Shown: positions 34,448 through 48,845 of the stretch, piece by piece
How the letters are laid out: every line of letters begins with the position of its first letter
Position numbering within the stretch: position 1 is the first letter of the stretch
The notes under the pieces: model-generated
Told to the model about the DNA's origin: nothing
Database searches by the model: none
What the model saw: only the letters and a program-made list of their open reading frames with translations
From: Taiwanofungus camphoratus
Taxonomy: Eukaryota > Basidiomycota > Agaricomycetes > Polyporales > Taiwanofungaceae
Reading direction: 5' to 3'
Assembly (NCBI GenBank): GCA_003999685.1
Contig: CP021227.1
Coordinates: 744,001-808,000, forward strand
DNA length: 64,000 nucleotides
Translations under genes and position numbers: made by a program

Positions 34448-35321
34448 ATGCAAGACGTACGCGATAGCTGGCAGGGCTCCTACCTATAAAACATCAGGAC
34501 ATCAGGTCTCGGTTCTACTGTTGTTTCTCGCCCCATCAAAGACTGCGGTGAATTTCTTGTCTGATTGGTCCCGAGGAATATTAAATGACCGCGGAATATT
34601 CTCAGGTAGTATGGAGCATTCTGATACTGATTCTATATAGAACTAAAAATTTAGTTCTCTGGCCCGCAGTCAGGGACGTTGCTTGACTATGAGATGCAAT
34701 TTTTGCGGCCGCCTCTACGGCATCAGTTTGTTGTACAAAGCAAGGAGCATTTATGAACCCTATGCATATAGTCAGGAAGACTGAAACGGGCACAAATACG
34801 CGCCTCAACATTATGTTCATTGTTGCGTTTGAGCCGACATGCCAGCTCTCCGCGCCATGTCGCGACTCGCGGATCTTGAAAAGAAGAGCAACACTACTGA
34901 ACACCTGTTTTCGGAGATGGAATAATAAACGTCAACCTCAAACACTGGTGGGTTGCATTACGAACTCCGCCGTAAGTAGACAATTTATTATCTGAGCCAG
35001 ATCTGCCGTCCGGTCGCGCTCTTGACGTCCTCGCAAACACAGCAATTTACCCAAGGGAAATAAGGGTCCCATTCTATGGACCGTCGCCGTATATTCTCGT
35101 GCGAAGTCTAACCCAGACGCTGTGATTCTCTGAGCATGACATACTGGTATCCCGAGGGTCACGCGAACACCCCACCAGGTCGGGTTCTCGGAGGCGTAAA
35201 GACATCAGCAATATGGGCCTTGGCCTACAAAAGGTCTGCGTTGTGTCCCCTGCGCAAAGTCAAATCTTCCTCAGTATCCCAATAAAAGTTTGAAAATCGA
35301 TCCGCACGACGATAAGATAGC
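34448..35321. other. Intergenic, no gene recognised
   Basis: 870 bp between the transporter and the second F-box-like gene. Short frames only. One minus-strand frame (34904-34602) contains a hydrophobic stretch but no family motif. Confidence 0.45.
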
Positions 35322-36311
35322 ATGTCGTCTTCATGTAAGTTACCACATCATCTGCCTATGGAGGTCATCGCCCAAGTAAGTGCTTCCTATATCTCACACT
35401 AAGAGCCGAACTGACGCAGTCCTACTGTATCATAGGGTACCGGTCTATCTTGACATGAAACGGATTCGTTCTGTTGACATGTTTGTCAAATCCTTGCAGT
35501 TCTCAATGTAGTTGCGGATGATCGCTCAGAAGCGGCAAGACTTTGTCTTGTGTGCCGGGTGTCCCGTTCTTGGATGCTCCCGATACTCTATACGACAGTC
35601 GCGCTCACGTCATCTCAACAAATCTCAGCCTTCGCCTCCTCGCTTTTGTGTTCCTTTGGGCGCAGCAAAAATGACTTTTTGGAACCCGCGCTAGGCTCGT
35701 ATGTCCGTCATCTCTGGTTTGGCCCCACAAGCGTTACGGCGCAGCATGACCTACTTTATGCATCGGTTGCATGGCCTGTGAAGTCAATGCATCAGATCCT
35801 GTCGCACTGCACGTCTTTGCGAGCGCTGGCCGTCGTCAACTTCTCATTTCACCGACTGGTGGGCATAATATCCACCTCGATCGAGTCGGTGTACCTCGGT
35901 TCTATTCATGGACATCTTGACCTTGCAAGCATGCGCTGCTGCACACGCTTGAGGAGCATCACGAGCATGGACACTTACCTGATGAACCGTGAGGTGCAGG
36001 AAGTTGTAACATCACCGTATGTGCGCCGGTTCCGCCGCTTGCACATCTACCCTGCCAGGATAGCAGTCACATTCGAGCAGTTGATGTGCGTCAAGTCGGC
36101 AATATCTCTCGAGCAGATGCAAATTGTTTGCTGCGGTGAGACCCTTGAGGGAGCTGCCCAGATCTTGGAGTGTTACGCGGAGAAGTTCAAGGAGATATGT
36201 GAAGATCCGCGGGTGGTACTCGTTCCCAAGTCGAATCGATCAGACGGACATTTGGATGAGATCCAGGCCTTGTATGATGACTGGGAGGCAGGCTTCGGAT
36301 TAACTTCTTAA
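35322..36311 (+). CDS. F-box/LRR-like protein, paralogue 2
   Basis: The first exon (35322-35375) encodes LPHHLPMEVIAQ. After a gap of about 120 bp the frame continues VVADDRSEAARLCLVCRVSRSW and is open to 36311. It aligns along its length with the gene at 29793: SWMLPILYTTVALTSS, LWFGPTSVTAQHDL, HCTSLRALAVVNF, SLEQMQIVCCGET, VVLVPKSNRS and the C-terminal YDDWEAGFGL are shared. An F-box followed by degenerate leucine-rich repeats is the likely architecture, with a role as a ubiquitin-ligase adaptor inferred from the family. As in paralogue 1, the visible donor and acceptor leave a phase mismatch, so the first splice is unresolved. The pair brackets the MFS gene and probably arose by local duplication. 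Confidence 0.65.
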
Positions 36312-36696
36312 TGATGACACCGGAAGATGATTCTTGTGATGATGTTTGTGAGCTACCTTCGTTCCTTCTCATGCATCGGACATAAATGACTGATCATGCA
36401 GACGCTGACATGATGGCTGCAACGAGAAGTATATCCTAAAACACGGATCTTATTTGTTGAGGACTTGTAGCTTCGAACTATTCCGGTCTTGTTTTTGCAA
36501 GACAAAAGTTATGTAACGAGCTGTGATTGCACGTATATTATTTATAAAAAAAGAGTGGACGAATTACTTCGGAGTGTCTCATGCAAGTACAGTACATGAG
36601 CCGACGGGCGAGGCCCGAGCCGCGGTGAACGCACCGGCGCGTCTTCACATCGTGCCACACATGCTGCTACTTCGCTATTGACGACCACCAGGAATT
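36312..36696. other. Intergenic, no gene recognised
   Basis: 385 bp between co-oriented genes, expected to hold the F-box gene 3' UTR and the SEC2-like promoter. An A-rich run lies near 36545. Confidence 0.45.
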
Positions 36697-39691
36697 ATGC
36701 CAGACTCTCTGCATTTTCGGGGGCAGTCTGCCGACACCGAGATGCACGAACTCAATCAGGAGGCCGACTTCCTTGATCAGAAGACGACTGTGCCAGCAAC
36801 TACTAACAAGACCCATGCGAAACTGGATCGACATAACAGCGACCCCGATGCGCAGGCTATGGTCATCGAATCTCTACGCTCACAGATTCAGGACCTCTTC
36901 TCGCAGGTCTCACAGCTGAACAATAAACTGGTCAAGTCCTACGACCGCATGTCAGACCTGGAGGACGAGCTGCACGTCACGTCCACCAATCTGCGCCAGT
37001 CAACGCTAAAGGTCTCAGACCTCGAGTTTGAGCGGTCGCAGCATCTCTCTGCACTAAGCACTGGTCTGCTAGTGGAGAAGGACCATGTCACGACCGAGCT
37101 TACACGTCTTATGGAGAAGGCGACCGAGGAGGCCGCACGGCGTGGTCAGGCAGAATCCGCGCGTGCTGAGATCGAGAAGGAGCTGGATGATTTGAGTGCG
37201 GGCCTCTTCAACCAAGCAAACAGCATGGTCGCTGAGGCGCGGATTGCAGAAGCAGTGAGCAATCGCAAGGCACAAGAGACCGAGCGCGCATTGAGGGAGG
37301 CCGAGGAAGTTGTCGGCCTCCTGCAGGAACAAATGCAGGCGCTGCATGCAGAGAAGGAGCGCGCGGACAGAAGGGTTGAGGATATGAGGGTAACTATGGG
37401 GAAGGGGAAGTGGGTCGAGCGGGCCTCCGACTCTGCTCAGCTTGGCCCTCGGCTGCTCTACTCTCATGTTCCTTACCAGGAATATTTAGCATTTATTTCG
37501 CACTTGCGGTCCGTTCGTCCTACAAGCCAACACCCCCCTGCCATGTCGACATTACTGCCGCTTCCTTTCCTTGCAAGGCTAGTCACGGAAGATTCGTGCG
37601 TCAGATTCTTATGCTTGCTCAGTATTGTGTATTGACGCCAAAGCTCCTAGTGACCCTACAGTTCGCCTGGACCTCGCACCCTCACTTAACTGGCTCACTA
37701 GAAGGTCAGTTATTTCGGCCATCCATAGCGGTCAGCTCACCGTTGAGCCTATGGCAACGGCTTCACTACTTGAGGAACTGGCACCCTCTTCAATACCCGG
37801 AAATGCTCATAATACCCACTTATCGTGCGCTCTATGCGGCACGTCCATTTTCTCACCAGCGAATCCCGACTCGCCAAGCGTAGCGTCAACGCCTGCCCTC
37901 TCTTCTCGTCCAAGCATGCAACATGGTACATGGTCTTCCTCTTTGTTCAAGAACTCTATTGTCCAGTCTATTTCGACCGCTAACCCTGGGATTCTCACTA
38001 ATCACCGTGCTCTGCCATACGCACCTGCCGAGATCCCCACCCAGGTGTATATTTTTCGACTTGCCTCGACATCATCTTCTGGTCTTCCAGTGTCACTTCC
38101 CCTATCTTCGCAGCCAAACTCTGCGCAGGGCCGTCCCACCATATACCCCTTATGCACCACCAAATGGTGCCTTGCACGGCTCCGCACAACATGTACTCTC
38201 TGGGCATTCGTACGGACTAGCATAGTAGAGAAGGTTTGGGAAGAGGGTGCGTACATTCCTCCAGCACGTCACTCGCCGAAGGGCAGCATAAACGGTGTAG
38301 AGAAGCACGATATGCCTAACGGCTTCTCGGACGCGGAGAAGAAGCCCATTCCTCCGCGCCGCTCTCGAATGGGTATTGGCGCCCTCTGGGGCTCCATGCA
38401 GCGCAGCTTGAGTAACAGCAGAGAGTTCGAGAAGGAGCCTGCCTTGGCCAAGCCCGCGGACACTGAGAAGGAGAAGCCGCTGCCCAGAGATCCGTCCAAG
38501 AGGTATCCTCTGCCACCACCTATACATCCGTCGCTGTCAGCTCCGGCGAGAACTGCGTCGGCGCCTCCGCCGTTGCCGAAGAGGAGCCGCGGGCGGGACG
38601 CACAGTTGAAGACGATTGTCTTACCGGTGGAACATGCGGAGGGTGACGGTGTGGCCGCGCCGCCGCTGGAGCGACAAGAGTCTACGGACCAGTACCTCAC
38701 ACCGATCGACGAGCCCTCGTCGCTTACACCTCCCCGCCCGTCGTCCCCCTCGACCGTGCCTCTCCCGGACTCTTCCCCGTCCACGCCCGAGCCTAAAACC
38801 GCGTCTGCGTCTGCGTCTGATGAATCGCAGCGGATATCGACGGACATACCGACTTCTGATGTGCACCCCATGCCCTCGCTCGCGTCAGTGGACGACGAGA
38901 CGGTTACACCCTCGCGTGGAGCGTCCCCTGTTCCGCCGCCGCTTCCGCGTCGTGCGGCCGCGCGCCCACGCCCAGTGTCTGTTGTCGCGCCTCCTCCAGA
39001 GCAGCCGTCTGCTGAAGGTGCGGCATCTACGTCTGACAACAAGGAGGATGAGGGTGCCGCCGCTGCCAACAATGAAGCGAGCGAAAACAAGTTGGACGAG
39101 GCAACTGCGCCCGCACCGGAAGAACACCCCCCCGCTCCTGAATCCGAGAACACAGAGTCTGCGGAGCCGACAGAGCAGGTGCAGGCTAATGGCGAAGATG
39201 GCGAAGAGGCTTCGCACTCGGAAGGAGAGCGCGCGGCAGAGGCGCACGCGGCGGAGGAAGCAGCGGATAGTGAGCCAGCGCCGGAACCAAGCGAGGAGTC
39301 GCCCGAAGAACAGCCCGCCAGCGAGGAGCCTCGAGAGGCGTCGCCCGGCGAGGAGCAGGCTGAGGAGGCCGTGGCGGGCGACGACGTCGCGGACGCGAGC
39401 GGCGCGGCTGTGGGACACGAGGGGTCTCCGGAGCCTTCGGACGACGCGGCGCCGTCCTCTGTGGCGCTGTCGACCAATGGCGTTGTGGACGGGATCGAGG
39501 GGCAGTCGATCCGGTCGCGCGACTATGGCGAGCGCGCGGACGCGGATGCGGCGAAAAGTGTCTCGGAGTTCTCTGCCGAGGAGGACGCGGGGCTGTACGT
39601 TGGCGACGCGACGTGGGAGGAGCGGACGTGGAAGGAGCTCGTGCGCCTGCGGGAGGAGATGTTCTGGGCGCGGATTGGCGGCGTGCGGTGA
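36697..39691 (+). CDS. SEC2: SEC2-like Rab guanine nucleotide exchange factor
   Basis: Two exons (36697-37595, 37651-39691) with a 55-nt intron give 979 residues. Residues about 50-230 are a long coiled coil containing LSAGLFNQANSMVAEARIAE, which corresponds to the Sec2/Rabin8 exchange-domain core that opens the Sec4/Rab8 nucleotide pocket. In yeast Sec2 activates Sec4 on secretory vesicles for polarised exocytosis, and hyphal growth depends on it. A second conserved block after the intron (PSLNWLTRRSVISAIHSG, CALCGTSIF, YPLCTTKWCLARLRTTC, TLWAFVRTSIVEKVWEE) is shared by basidiomycete homologues and contains paired cysteines that might bind zinc. The C-terminal 400 residues are Pro-, then Glu/Ala-rich and probably disordered, ending in a short ordered tail (TWKELVRLREEMFWARIGG). 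Confidence 0.88.
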
Positions 39692-39947
39692 GGGGGTCGA
39701 GGCTGTGCGGTACGGATCTCTGGACGCTTATGTCTCACATCTGGTGTACATATGTTGGTTACTGCGTGCAAATAACGACAGAAAGGTAATTGACCGCAGG
39801 CTTCGAAGTACTACTGAGATAACGTTGATATGGAGCCGACCCCGGTGAGACTTTGATTGATACCGACAGTGGAACGATGTACTGTCGTAGTAGTAATAGC
39901 GCGGTATACATACATCAACGGTCTAAACCCTTGAGAACATTCGCAAT

Positions 39948-41332
39948 TCAATGGGCCCTCCGGTCCCTCTCCATTCTCCGGCCATCCGAATCATACCTGT
40001 CCGCCGAGCGGTCCCTCCGCCTGTCTCGCTCCCGGTCTCTATCCCGATCCCTGCGAGCGCCTGAATCATAATCTCTCGAGTCACCTCTCCGCCTGTCCCG
40101 GTCCCTATCGTACTCCGTTCCTCGCCTATACCGATCCCGCCTCCGCTCAGGCGTCGGCGACCTCGAGTGTCGGCCTCGTGTGGAACTCCTCTGTTCAGAT
40201 GACAACGAGCGCCGCCCCGACGCGCTGCGCTCATCCCCCTCCTCCCTCGCGCGCTCCTTCTTTACCAGCGGGATGTACTTCTTGTCCGGGCGCGCCTTCC
40301 TGCCGCCCTTTTTCCCGACGCCGCGCCCGTCGTCAAGCGCCTCTTTCTCCTTCGCGCCGATGCCGAGGAGCGCAGGGCGCGCCTGCGGGAGCCACGGCTC
40401 GACCGCGGCGCGCGCTGCGGTCTTCGCGTCCCTCGTGGCGGGGGCGCCCTCCTTCCAGCCCATACCGCGCAGGAGCGCCGCGCCGAACTGCGCGACGGGC
40501 ACGCGCTCGTAGTCCGCGAGCGTCGCGGGCTCGGGGAGCTCCGCGACGTCCTGGCGGTACGCGTCGTCCTCGGAGGTAGTGGGGATCGCCGCGATGGCGG
40601 GGTCGTCTGCGGAGGCGGCGCCCGCGAGGATGGCGCGGAGAGCCTTTTGGTCGTCGGTCTCCTCGTCCTCTTTCTTCACGCGCTCTTCCACTTCCACTTC
40701 GACCGCCTCCGCGGACTCCTCGACGACGGTCATGGCCTCCGCGGACTCCTCGAGCTTCACGCGCTTCTTGACCTGGAGGCCGACGGCCTGCGGGCCAGCG
40801 TTGATCGTGTCCCGCGTGCCGAGGCCGCCCACGGAGCCGTCCGCGCCGGTGGCAGCGGCGCTGGGGGGGACGTACAGCTGCTTGCGCTTGCGCGTGAGGT
40901 CGCGCCAGTCGCGGTTCTTCAATGCAGGGATGACGAGCGGGCCCTGCGGGCCCCGCGGCTTCTCGTGCAGGCTAGACGGGCGCGCTGCTGTGAGCTGAGG
41001 ACCCGGTCTGGGAGGGGGGAGGAGAGGACACACCGCTGCGCGCCGAACTGGTCGAACGCGGTCACGAGCTCGTCCGCGGGCGCCTCGTCTTCGTCGTCGT
41101 TGTCGTCGTCGGAGCTGTCGCGCGGGGCGTGTGTGCGCGCGGCGGGCTTGGGCGAGGCGGGGGCGCTGCGGGCGAGCGGGCTGCCGGGGGCGCTCGCGCT
41201 GGCGAGGTGCCGCGGGAGGGCGGGGGCTTTGAAGGAGGCGTCGGAGTCGGTGCCCGACGAGCTCGGGCGCGAGATGGGGGTCGGGCGGCGGATGGTGAAG
41301 GAGACTTTGTCCATCGCTGTCGACGACGACAT
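39948..41332 (-). CDS. SPP2: SPP2-like G-patch splicing factor
   Basis: Two exons (41332-41032, 40987-39948) with a 44-nt intron give 446 residues. The signature is the Spp2/G-patch segment ADYERVPVAQFGAALLRGMG followed by WKEG. In yeast this motif binds the DEAH helicase Prp2 and activates the spliceosome before the first catalytic step. Other family marks are ELVTAFDQFGAQR at the end of exon 1 and GPLVIPALKNRDWRDL after the intron. The C-terminus is a long Arg/Asp/Ser tail (DRDRDRERDRRRDR), as in many metazoan-type GPKOW proteins. The donor chosen (CGGT|GTGTCC) is the only one near the end of exon 1 that keeps phase with exon 2. Location is nuclear. Confidence 0.88.
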
Positions 41333-42005
41333 GGCGGTTCCACTGGATGTGAGTGAAAATGGCAATGGCCGCGGGGTCGTTGCATTTGGCTTTGTTTACG
41401 ATCGCCACTCGTCCATTACTTATGGTGACCGTCCGTATACGGTCTTCGAACTGGGTTGATAGTACCCATCTGATGCGTTGCCTCAGGACCCTGGCGCCAT
41501 TTTTGCCAAATAACTCGACACTGAAACCTTGGCCGTCGCTATTCACGCTAGTGTGCCAACGTGCCCGGCGGGCAACGGCAGACGCTAAGTGCGATGCTGT
41601 CCAAAAAAGGTCCGTTGGCTGCTATATCAAGCAACTCTGTATCTCTTCCAAGTTATGCAAGGCTGTCTCCTACGAATAAGTCCTCTTGGCTACCATATCG
41701 GGAAACCATCGTGCAGTGGCTTCGATGCTGGCTTCTAATGCGATCGTTGTGTCGAATTTCCTATAAAGGCCCACTCGAACGGCGTATCTCATTCTTCACC
41801 CCAGTCGACCTTCACACAGCCAGCCCAACTAGCCCTCACAGCACAGTCTACCGAGCCTACGATCTTTACAACCTTCTCCACTCAACCTCTACCAAGCCGT
41901 CTCGTCACAGCACCACCCTCGTCGCCCGATCACAAGGTGGGTAGCGTTGTGTTGTCCGGTCACCTACTCTCGCATTCTGACGGTCTTCTGCTTCTCACAG
42001 ACAGC
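41333..42005. promoter_or_regulatory. Divergent intergenic region (SPP2 / secreted protein), with TATA-like box at 41762-41768
   Basis: The region lies between the divergent SPP2 and cysteine-rich protein genes. TATAAAG at 41762-41768 is followed by a C/A/T-rich leader up to the ATG at 42006. The spacing of about 240 bp would imply a long 5' UTR. The element is only suggestive. Confidence 0.4.
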
Positions 42006-42419
42006 ATGCAGCTTCGCATCTTTGCACTTCTCACGGTTTCCACCGCTGCACTCTTCAGTGGCGTGCAGGCGCAAAATTACCAGTGTCCGAACAATGCTGG
42101 CTACTCTCTGTGCTGCCAAAGCTTCAGTGGCTCCTCCGCTTCCGGGTGCAACAGCCTCTATCCTGGTCCGGTAAGCGCCTCCGTCACTCTCGTTTCGGAT
42201 CGCACCGCCCTCGCGCCGCTGTGTGTATGACCAGCGGCGCGAACTCATGCCTATGTCCACAGTCGCAGAAGCAATACTGCAGGGCCCAAAGGTGGTCTCC
42301 TGTCTGGTACGTCCTGCTGTCCTCGTGCCCGTCTTGACAGTGCATCGACCGGCTTGCTTCACAGTTGTAAATCCATCTCCCAGTCCGGTTCCTCCGCCAC
42401 CTCCTGCACTGCGCAGTAG
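42006..42419 (+). CDS. Small cysteine-rich secreted protein
   Basis: Three exons (42006-42170, 42263-42306, 42341-42419) give 95 residues. The first 22 form a clear signal peptide (MQLRIFALLTVSTAALFSG, cleavage likely after VQA or GVQAQ). The mature part of about 72 residues has eight cysteines, one adjacent pair (YSLCCQSF) and six single ones. Hydrophobins need two CC pairs (C..CC..C..C..CC..C), so this is not a canonical hydrophobin although size and count are similar. The acceptor at 42262 was chosen because nearer ones break the cysteine-rich frame. A role at the cell wall or as a secreted effector-like protein is possible but not shown. Confidence 0.7.
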
Positions 42420-44805
42420 GACGGGAGATGAACAGCCCACAGGGACCGCTTACACTTTTACAGAATGATATACCTATATTACTGTTGCCCTTGACAATAG
42501 ACTCATACAGATCATGCCCACAAGTCACCGTTCAGTCTCGGATTGACGCCGCCAATGGTGGGCAGTGACAGAGCGGAACCAGCGACCCTCAGTCACTCCG
42601 TCGCACGACTGGCACATCGCGCAGAGCAGCAACGCTCAGCTTCACTGCATCTGGGCTTGAGCCTCGTCGATGCGGCCAATTCGAAATGGGCAGAAAAACG
42701 GACGCCTCAATCGCGACGACTCTGAACATGTGTAAACATTTCAGCGTGTTCGCCTCTGGTCGTGACACCAAAATCAGACACGCATGTGGAGTTGAGACAC
42801 AAGACCTTCGTAGACAGCTATTGCCAGTCCGAATACTCCGAGATGGCTACTTGTCCGAAACACATCTACCTACCTAGCTACCTATTTCCAAGACAAGGTC
42901 CCATGCACCATGTCTTTAAAGAGACGGGTTTGAACATCATGTTACGGTCATGTGCATGCTCGCACTCGGACATTTGGCTCTCTTAGTCTCTTACATGGCT
43001 GCTTGATCGCGCAAACGTCAACGTCACGGCTTCAGTGCAGGGCAGAATAGTCAGTTGTATTGGTTTCCAAAGAATGCAAGATTGGACAGTATCAACTTTG
43101 TAGGTTATGTAAGTCTTCTGAGGTATAGGACACCTCACTCAGGCAAGCCATCCGAGGCTCCATGGCTGAGGGCCATGATGGAGCGGGACTTTGCCACGCC
43201 AGGTCAAACGCCTCAGCGCGCGAACGCGACAGGTGACAAATAGTATGCAAACGACTGCAAGCCTAGCGCACTGATCTTGGAAGCGCTTGGCGGGCCAGTT
43301 GGAGAGTAGGCTCGGCATGGCAGGATGATAGCAGCTCGGTCCCAATTCTCGAGAGTAAGCGGCGCCTGTGATGTCAAGTGGAGTAGCCGCAGAGACATGC
43401 GGGGGCGTCGATCGGCCGCGGGACGAACGAGCAACGGTGTATGAAGAGCAACAATACTTGATCGGGAACTGAGGACCGCACCGCGCGCGCACCCGCCGCG
43501 TGTTTCCAGCGCGAGTGACGTCCCGGTTTCTTCAAAGCCTCATGCTGCGGCGCGAGACCCGATGCGGGCTGCAGGCCACCGAGATCAGCGGGATGTGCGG
43601 CGCCCCGGGAGGGAAGCGCAGCGGGCAACCCGTTTGTACGCGTGTGTCGCTGTCGATCTGGGCCGCGCCGCACTCGGAAGGGGCACTGATCATGTCGTCA
43701 CCGCAGCGCGCACGCGCAGGGCGAAGAGTGGTTAGCGGGTTCAGCCGCGCGTGCGTCTCGTGCATCGTCCGCGTGGAGCCTGCTGGCTCTGCGATGGCTA
43801 TGGCTGGGTGGGAGCGGCGGGCGAGCGGCGGCGGGGGTGGAGTCCGCGCGGACGAGGAGGGTGGAGGGCTTCCCGCAGACGCGGAGCACCGAACAGGTTG
43901 GTGTAGGGCGGACGGGACAAACGGGCGGGGCGCGAGACGAGGTGGGGCCGAGTAGGAGCAACCAATATGTGCATGCTGATCGCCGCGGGAACTCGAGGGC
44001 GAGTTGTGTAGTGTCCGAGCTGTTTCGAGGGAGCGCTGTCTGGTGCGGAAGACGAGACGGGCGCTGGCGGGAACGAGGAGAAGTGCGCAGCATCACTGTA
44101 CTGTACAGTAGACGTGGCAACGAACGGGGACACGTTCGCAGGAGAGAGCGAGTGCCGTTTGCAAGGTGACGAGGAGCGCCGAGGCCGTGGTGTGAAGATA
44201 GGGTCCAAGGAGAAGGATCCCAAGGCATGCGGCGGCTACGGGTGCTTCTGTGCGTTCCTGGCGTCGGCCCAGGTGCCCAACGCCGCGAAGGGCGCCGGCG
44301 GGTTTACAGTTCAGAGTCGATGGCGAGACGCCACCCCGCAACGACGATTTGTCCGCGCCCACTCTGTCAGACCGCCGAACGCCGCCCGGGGCTGATATCA
44401 GCCGTGCTGCACCCAACTGCCACTCGCCCAGCTCGCCCAGACTGTCCTGCAGGAGAGTGTGAGGCGGCGAAGGCGAAGGAGAGAAGCCAGGTGCTGATTT
44501 GCAGAAGACCGTCGAAAGCTCTGCAAGGGTCGTGCCGCGCACAGCAGGCGCACTCAAATGACTCGAACCCAGCGAAAAGCTGTGATCGCGTTTGGCCGTG
44601 TTTGTGCGATCCGCGGTTGCAAGCGGACGCAACCACCTAGAACCCCGGCGCATATATAGCCTAACATCACACAACTCCTCCCTTCATTTCACCTCGTCCT
44701 CTCGTTTCCCCCCTCTGTTTCAATCGTTTCAAAGGTTCGTGTGTGCTGCAGAGCATGTGTTCCGGCGTGCTGATGTCTGGTGCTCAGCTTACAGCATCGC
44801 CGTCA
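42420..44805. other. Intergenic, 2.4 kb, GC-rich second half
   Basis: No supported gene. From about 43380 to 44640 the sequence is strongly GC-rich and holds many overlapping frames on both strands, all of biased Arg/Ala/Pro/Gly composition. That is what GC-rich non-coding DNA gives. It leads into the GFA1 promoter, with a TATA-like ATATATA near 44652. A perfect 12-bp palindrome TACTGTACAGTA sits at 44099-44110. Confidence 0.5.
44651..44659 (+). promoter_or_regulatory. TATA-like element upstream of GFA1
   Basis: CATATATAG lies about 150 bp before the GFA1 ATG and is followed by a pyrimidine-rich leader (CTCCTCCCTTC and similar), the usual arrangement of strong fungal promoters. Confidence 0.5.
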
Positions 44806-47649
<2,844 letters not shown>

Positions 47650-47975
47650 GCGTGTTTTGAACGCATTTCGGTTGTGAAGGAGCATGGACTTGGTACATGA
47701 CGGACTGTTGCGTAGCTTTGGATGGACAGAAAATTAGAGTAACTCACACCCCCTTATCGGACGATCATGGTTTAGTACATCTCCCTCCCACTAGCTGTAG
47801 AGTACATGTATCAACAAAAATATCAGAGTTGCATTTTTGAGACGTGCATAATGGGTATCAAGAAGTTTACTACAGTGATATCATATGCCACGGCGATCAT
47901 CACTACCATACAGTCAATGTTGTATACTTATATCAGTACTGGAAGACAGTGACCATCATGATCTGGTGGCGGGCC

Positions 47976-48845
47976 TCAGTAGACGCCTCCTCGCGTCGCA
48001 CCTCCTGTACCTGTCTGCACGCCGCCCGTATTACCGACCGACGGGTCAGCCATATTGTTCGCGCCCCTATTACCACCGAGATGCTTGTTGTCCGGATGGG
48101 CGCCTGCACCTCCAGACAGAGTCAGTCTCATTAACAATCAAACTAACCAGAACCGGCGCTGACCATGTGCGACCGCGCGCTCCCTGCGCAAGACCGCTTC
48201 GCGCTCGAGACGCTCCGCCTCTGCGATTTCCGCGCTCTGGGCCTTCATCGCGTTGGCCTCCTGCTCCTTCTGCGCGCCCTTGGCCTGCAGCGCCTGGCTC
48301 CCGACCATCGAGCCGACCGCCTGCTCTGCGCGGCCTTCGAGGCGGCGCCCGCCGCCGCCGCCACGGCGACCATTCTGGTTCACGTTGGAGGCAGGTGGAA
48401 TGCCGCTTGCATTCTCATTGGCATACGGATCGGCAGAGTTGACCTGCTGACAGAATGGGTATGCGTTAGCCACGACGCTTGCTCAATGGAGTGGACATTT
48501 TACGTTGTTTCCATAGCCTTGTGCAGGGATGTCTCCGGGGCCAGCACCCGCAGCGCGTGCGCCTCCATGACGGCCAACTTCATGTCGATTGACGGGGTGC
48601 CTGCGGCCAGCAGTGGGATTGCGCTCGAAGTCACCGCTGAGAACACCAGCACCCGTAGTGTTGCCGTGGTCGGTTACATTGGGACCTGCACCAACAGCAG
48701 TTCGAGTGCCTGTTTGGTTATCGTACTGGCCTTCAGCGGCTGCGTTGCCTGCAGCTTGTTTCTGCAATAAGGACAATTTAAGAATTCGAAAAAGCAGATG
48801 GCAATATGCAGAGCTTACGTTGTTCTTGCGTCCAAAAAGAGGCAT
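47976..48845 (-). CDS. Small glycine/alanine-rich conserved fungal protein
   Basis: Four or more exons run from ATG at 48845 (MPLFGRKNN) to the stop at 47976. Later exons encode KQAAGNAAAEGQYDNQTGTR, GPNVTDHGNTTGAGVLSGDF, GRRLEGRAEQAVGSMVGSQA, KGAQKEQEANAMKAQSAEIA and a Gly-rich end closing GATRGGVY. The last intron is near 48110-48166. The pattern of Gly-rich flanks around an amphipathic 'EGRAEQAVGSMVGS ... KEQEANAMK' helix is one I have seen in hypothetical proteins of Agaricomycetes. It recalls CsbD-type stress proteins, but the domain match is weak and I do not assign it. There is no signal peptide or membrane segment, and it is probably cytosolic and largely disordered. Confidence 0.7.

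Noticed and set aside
38269-39477. 402-codon frame antisense to SEC2, rich in Ser/Gly/Ala
   Set aside because: It is the complement of the low-complexity Glu/Ala-rich SEC2 tail. Such composition produces long antisense frames by chance.
40647-41459. 270-codon frame antisense to SPP2
   Set aside because: It covers both SPP2 exons and the intron on the other strand. SPP2 is supported by the G-patch motif and in-phase splicing, while this frame has no motif.
42006-42419. Canonical hydrophobin
   Set aside because: Eight cysteines are present but only one CC pair is found where two are required.
43500-44640. Several frames of 100-190 codons in the GC-rich block before GFA1
   Set aside because: They overlap on both strands and in all phases with Arg/Ala/Pro/Gly bias, and none has a conserved motif.
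47976-48845. CsbD-like stress protein
   Set aside because: Only a loose resemblance in the Gly-rich and helical parts. The defining CsbD helix pattern could not be confirmed by eye.
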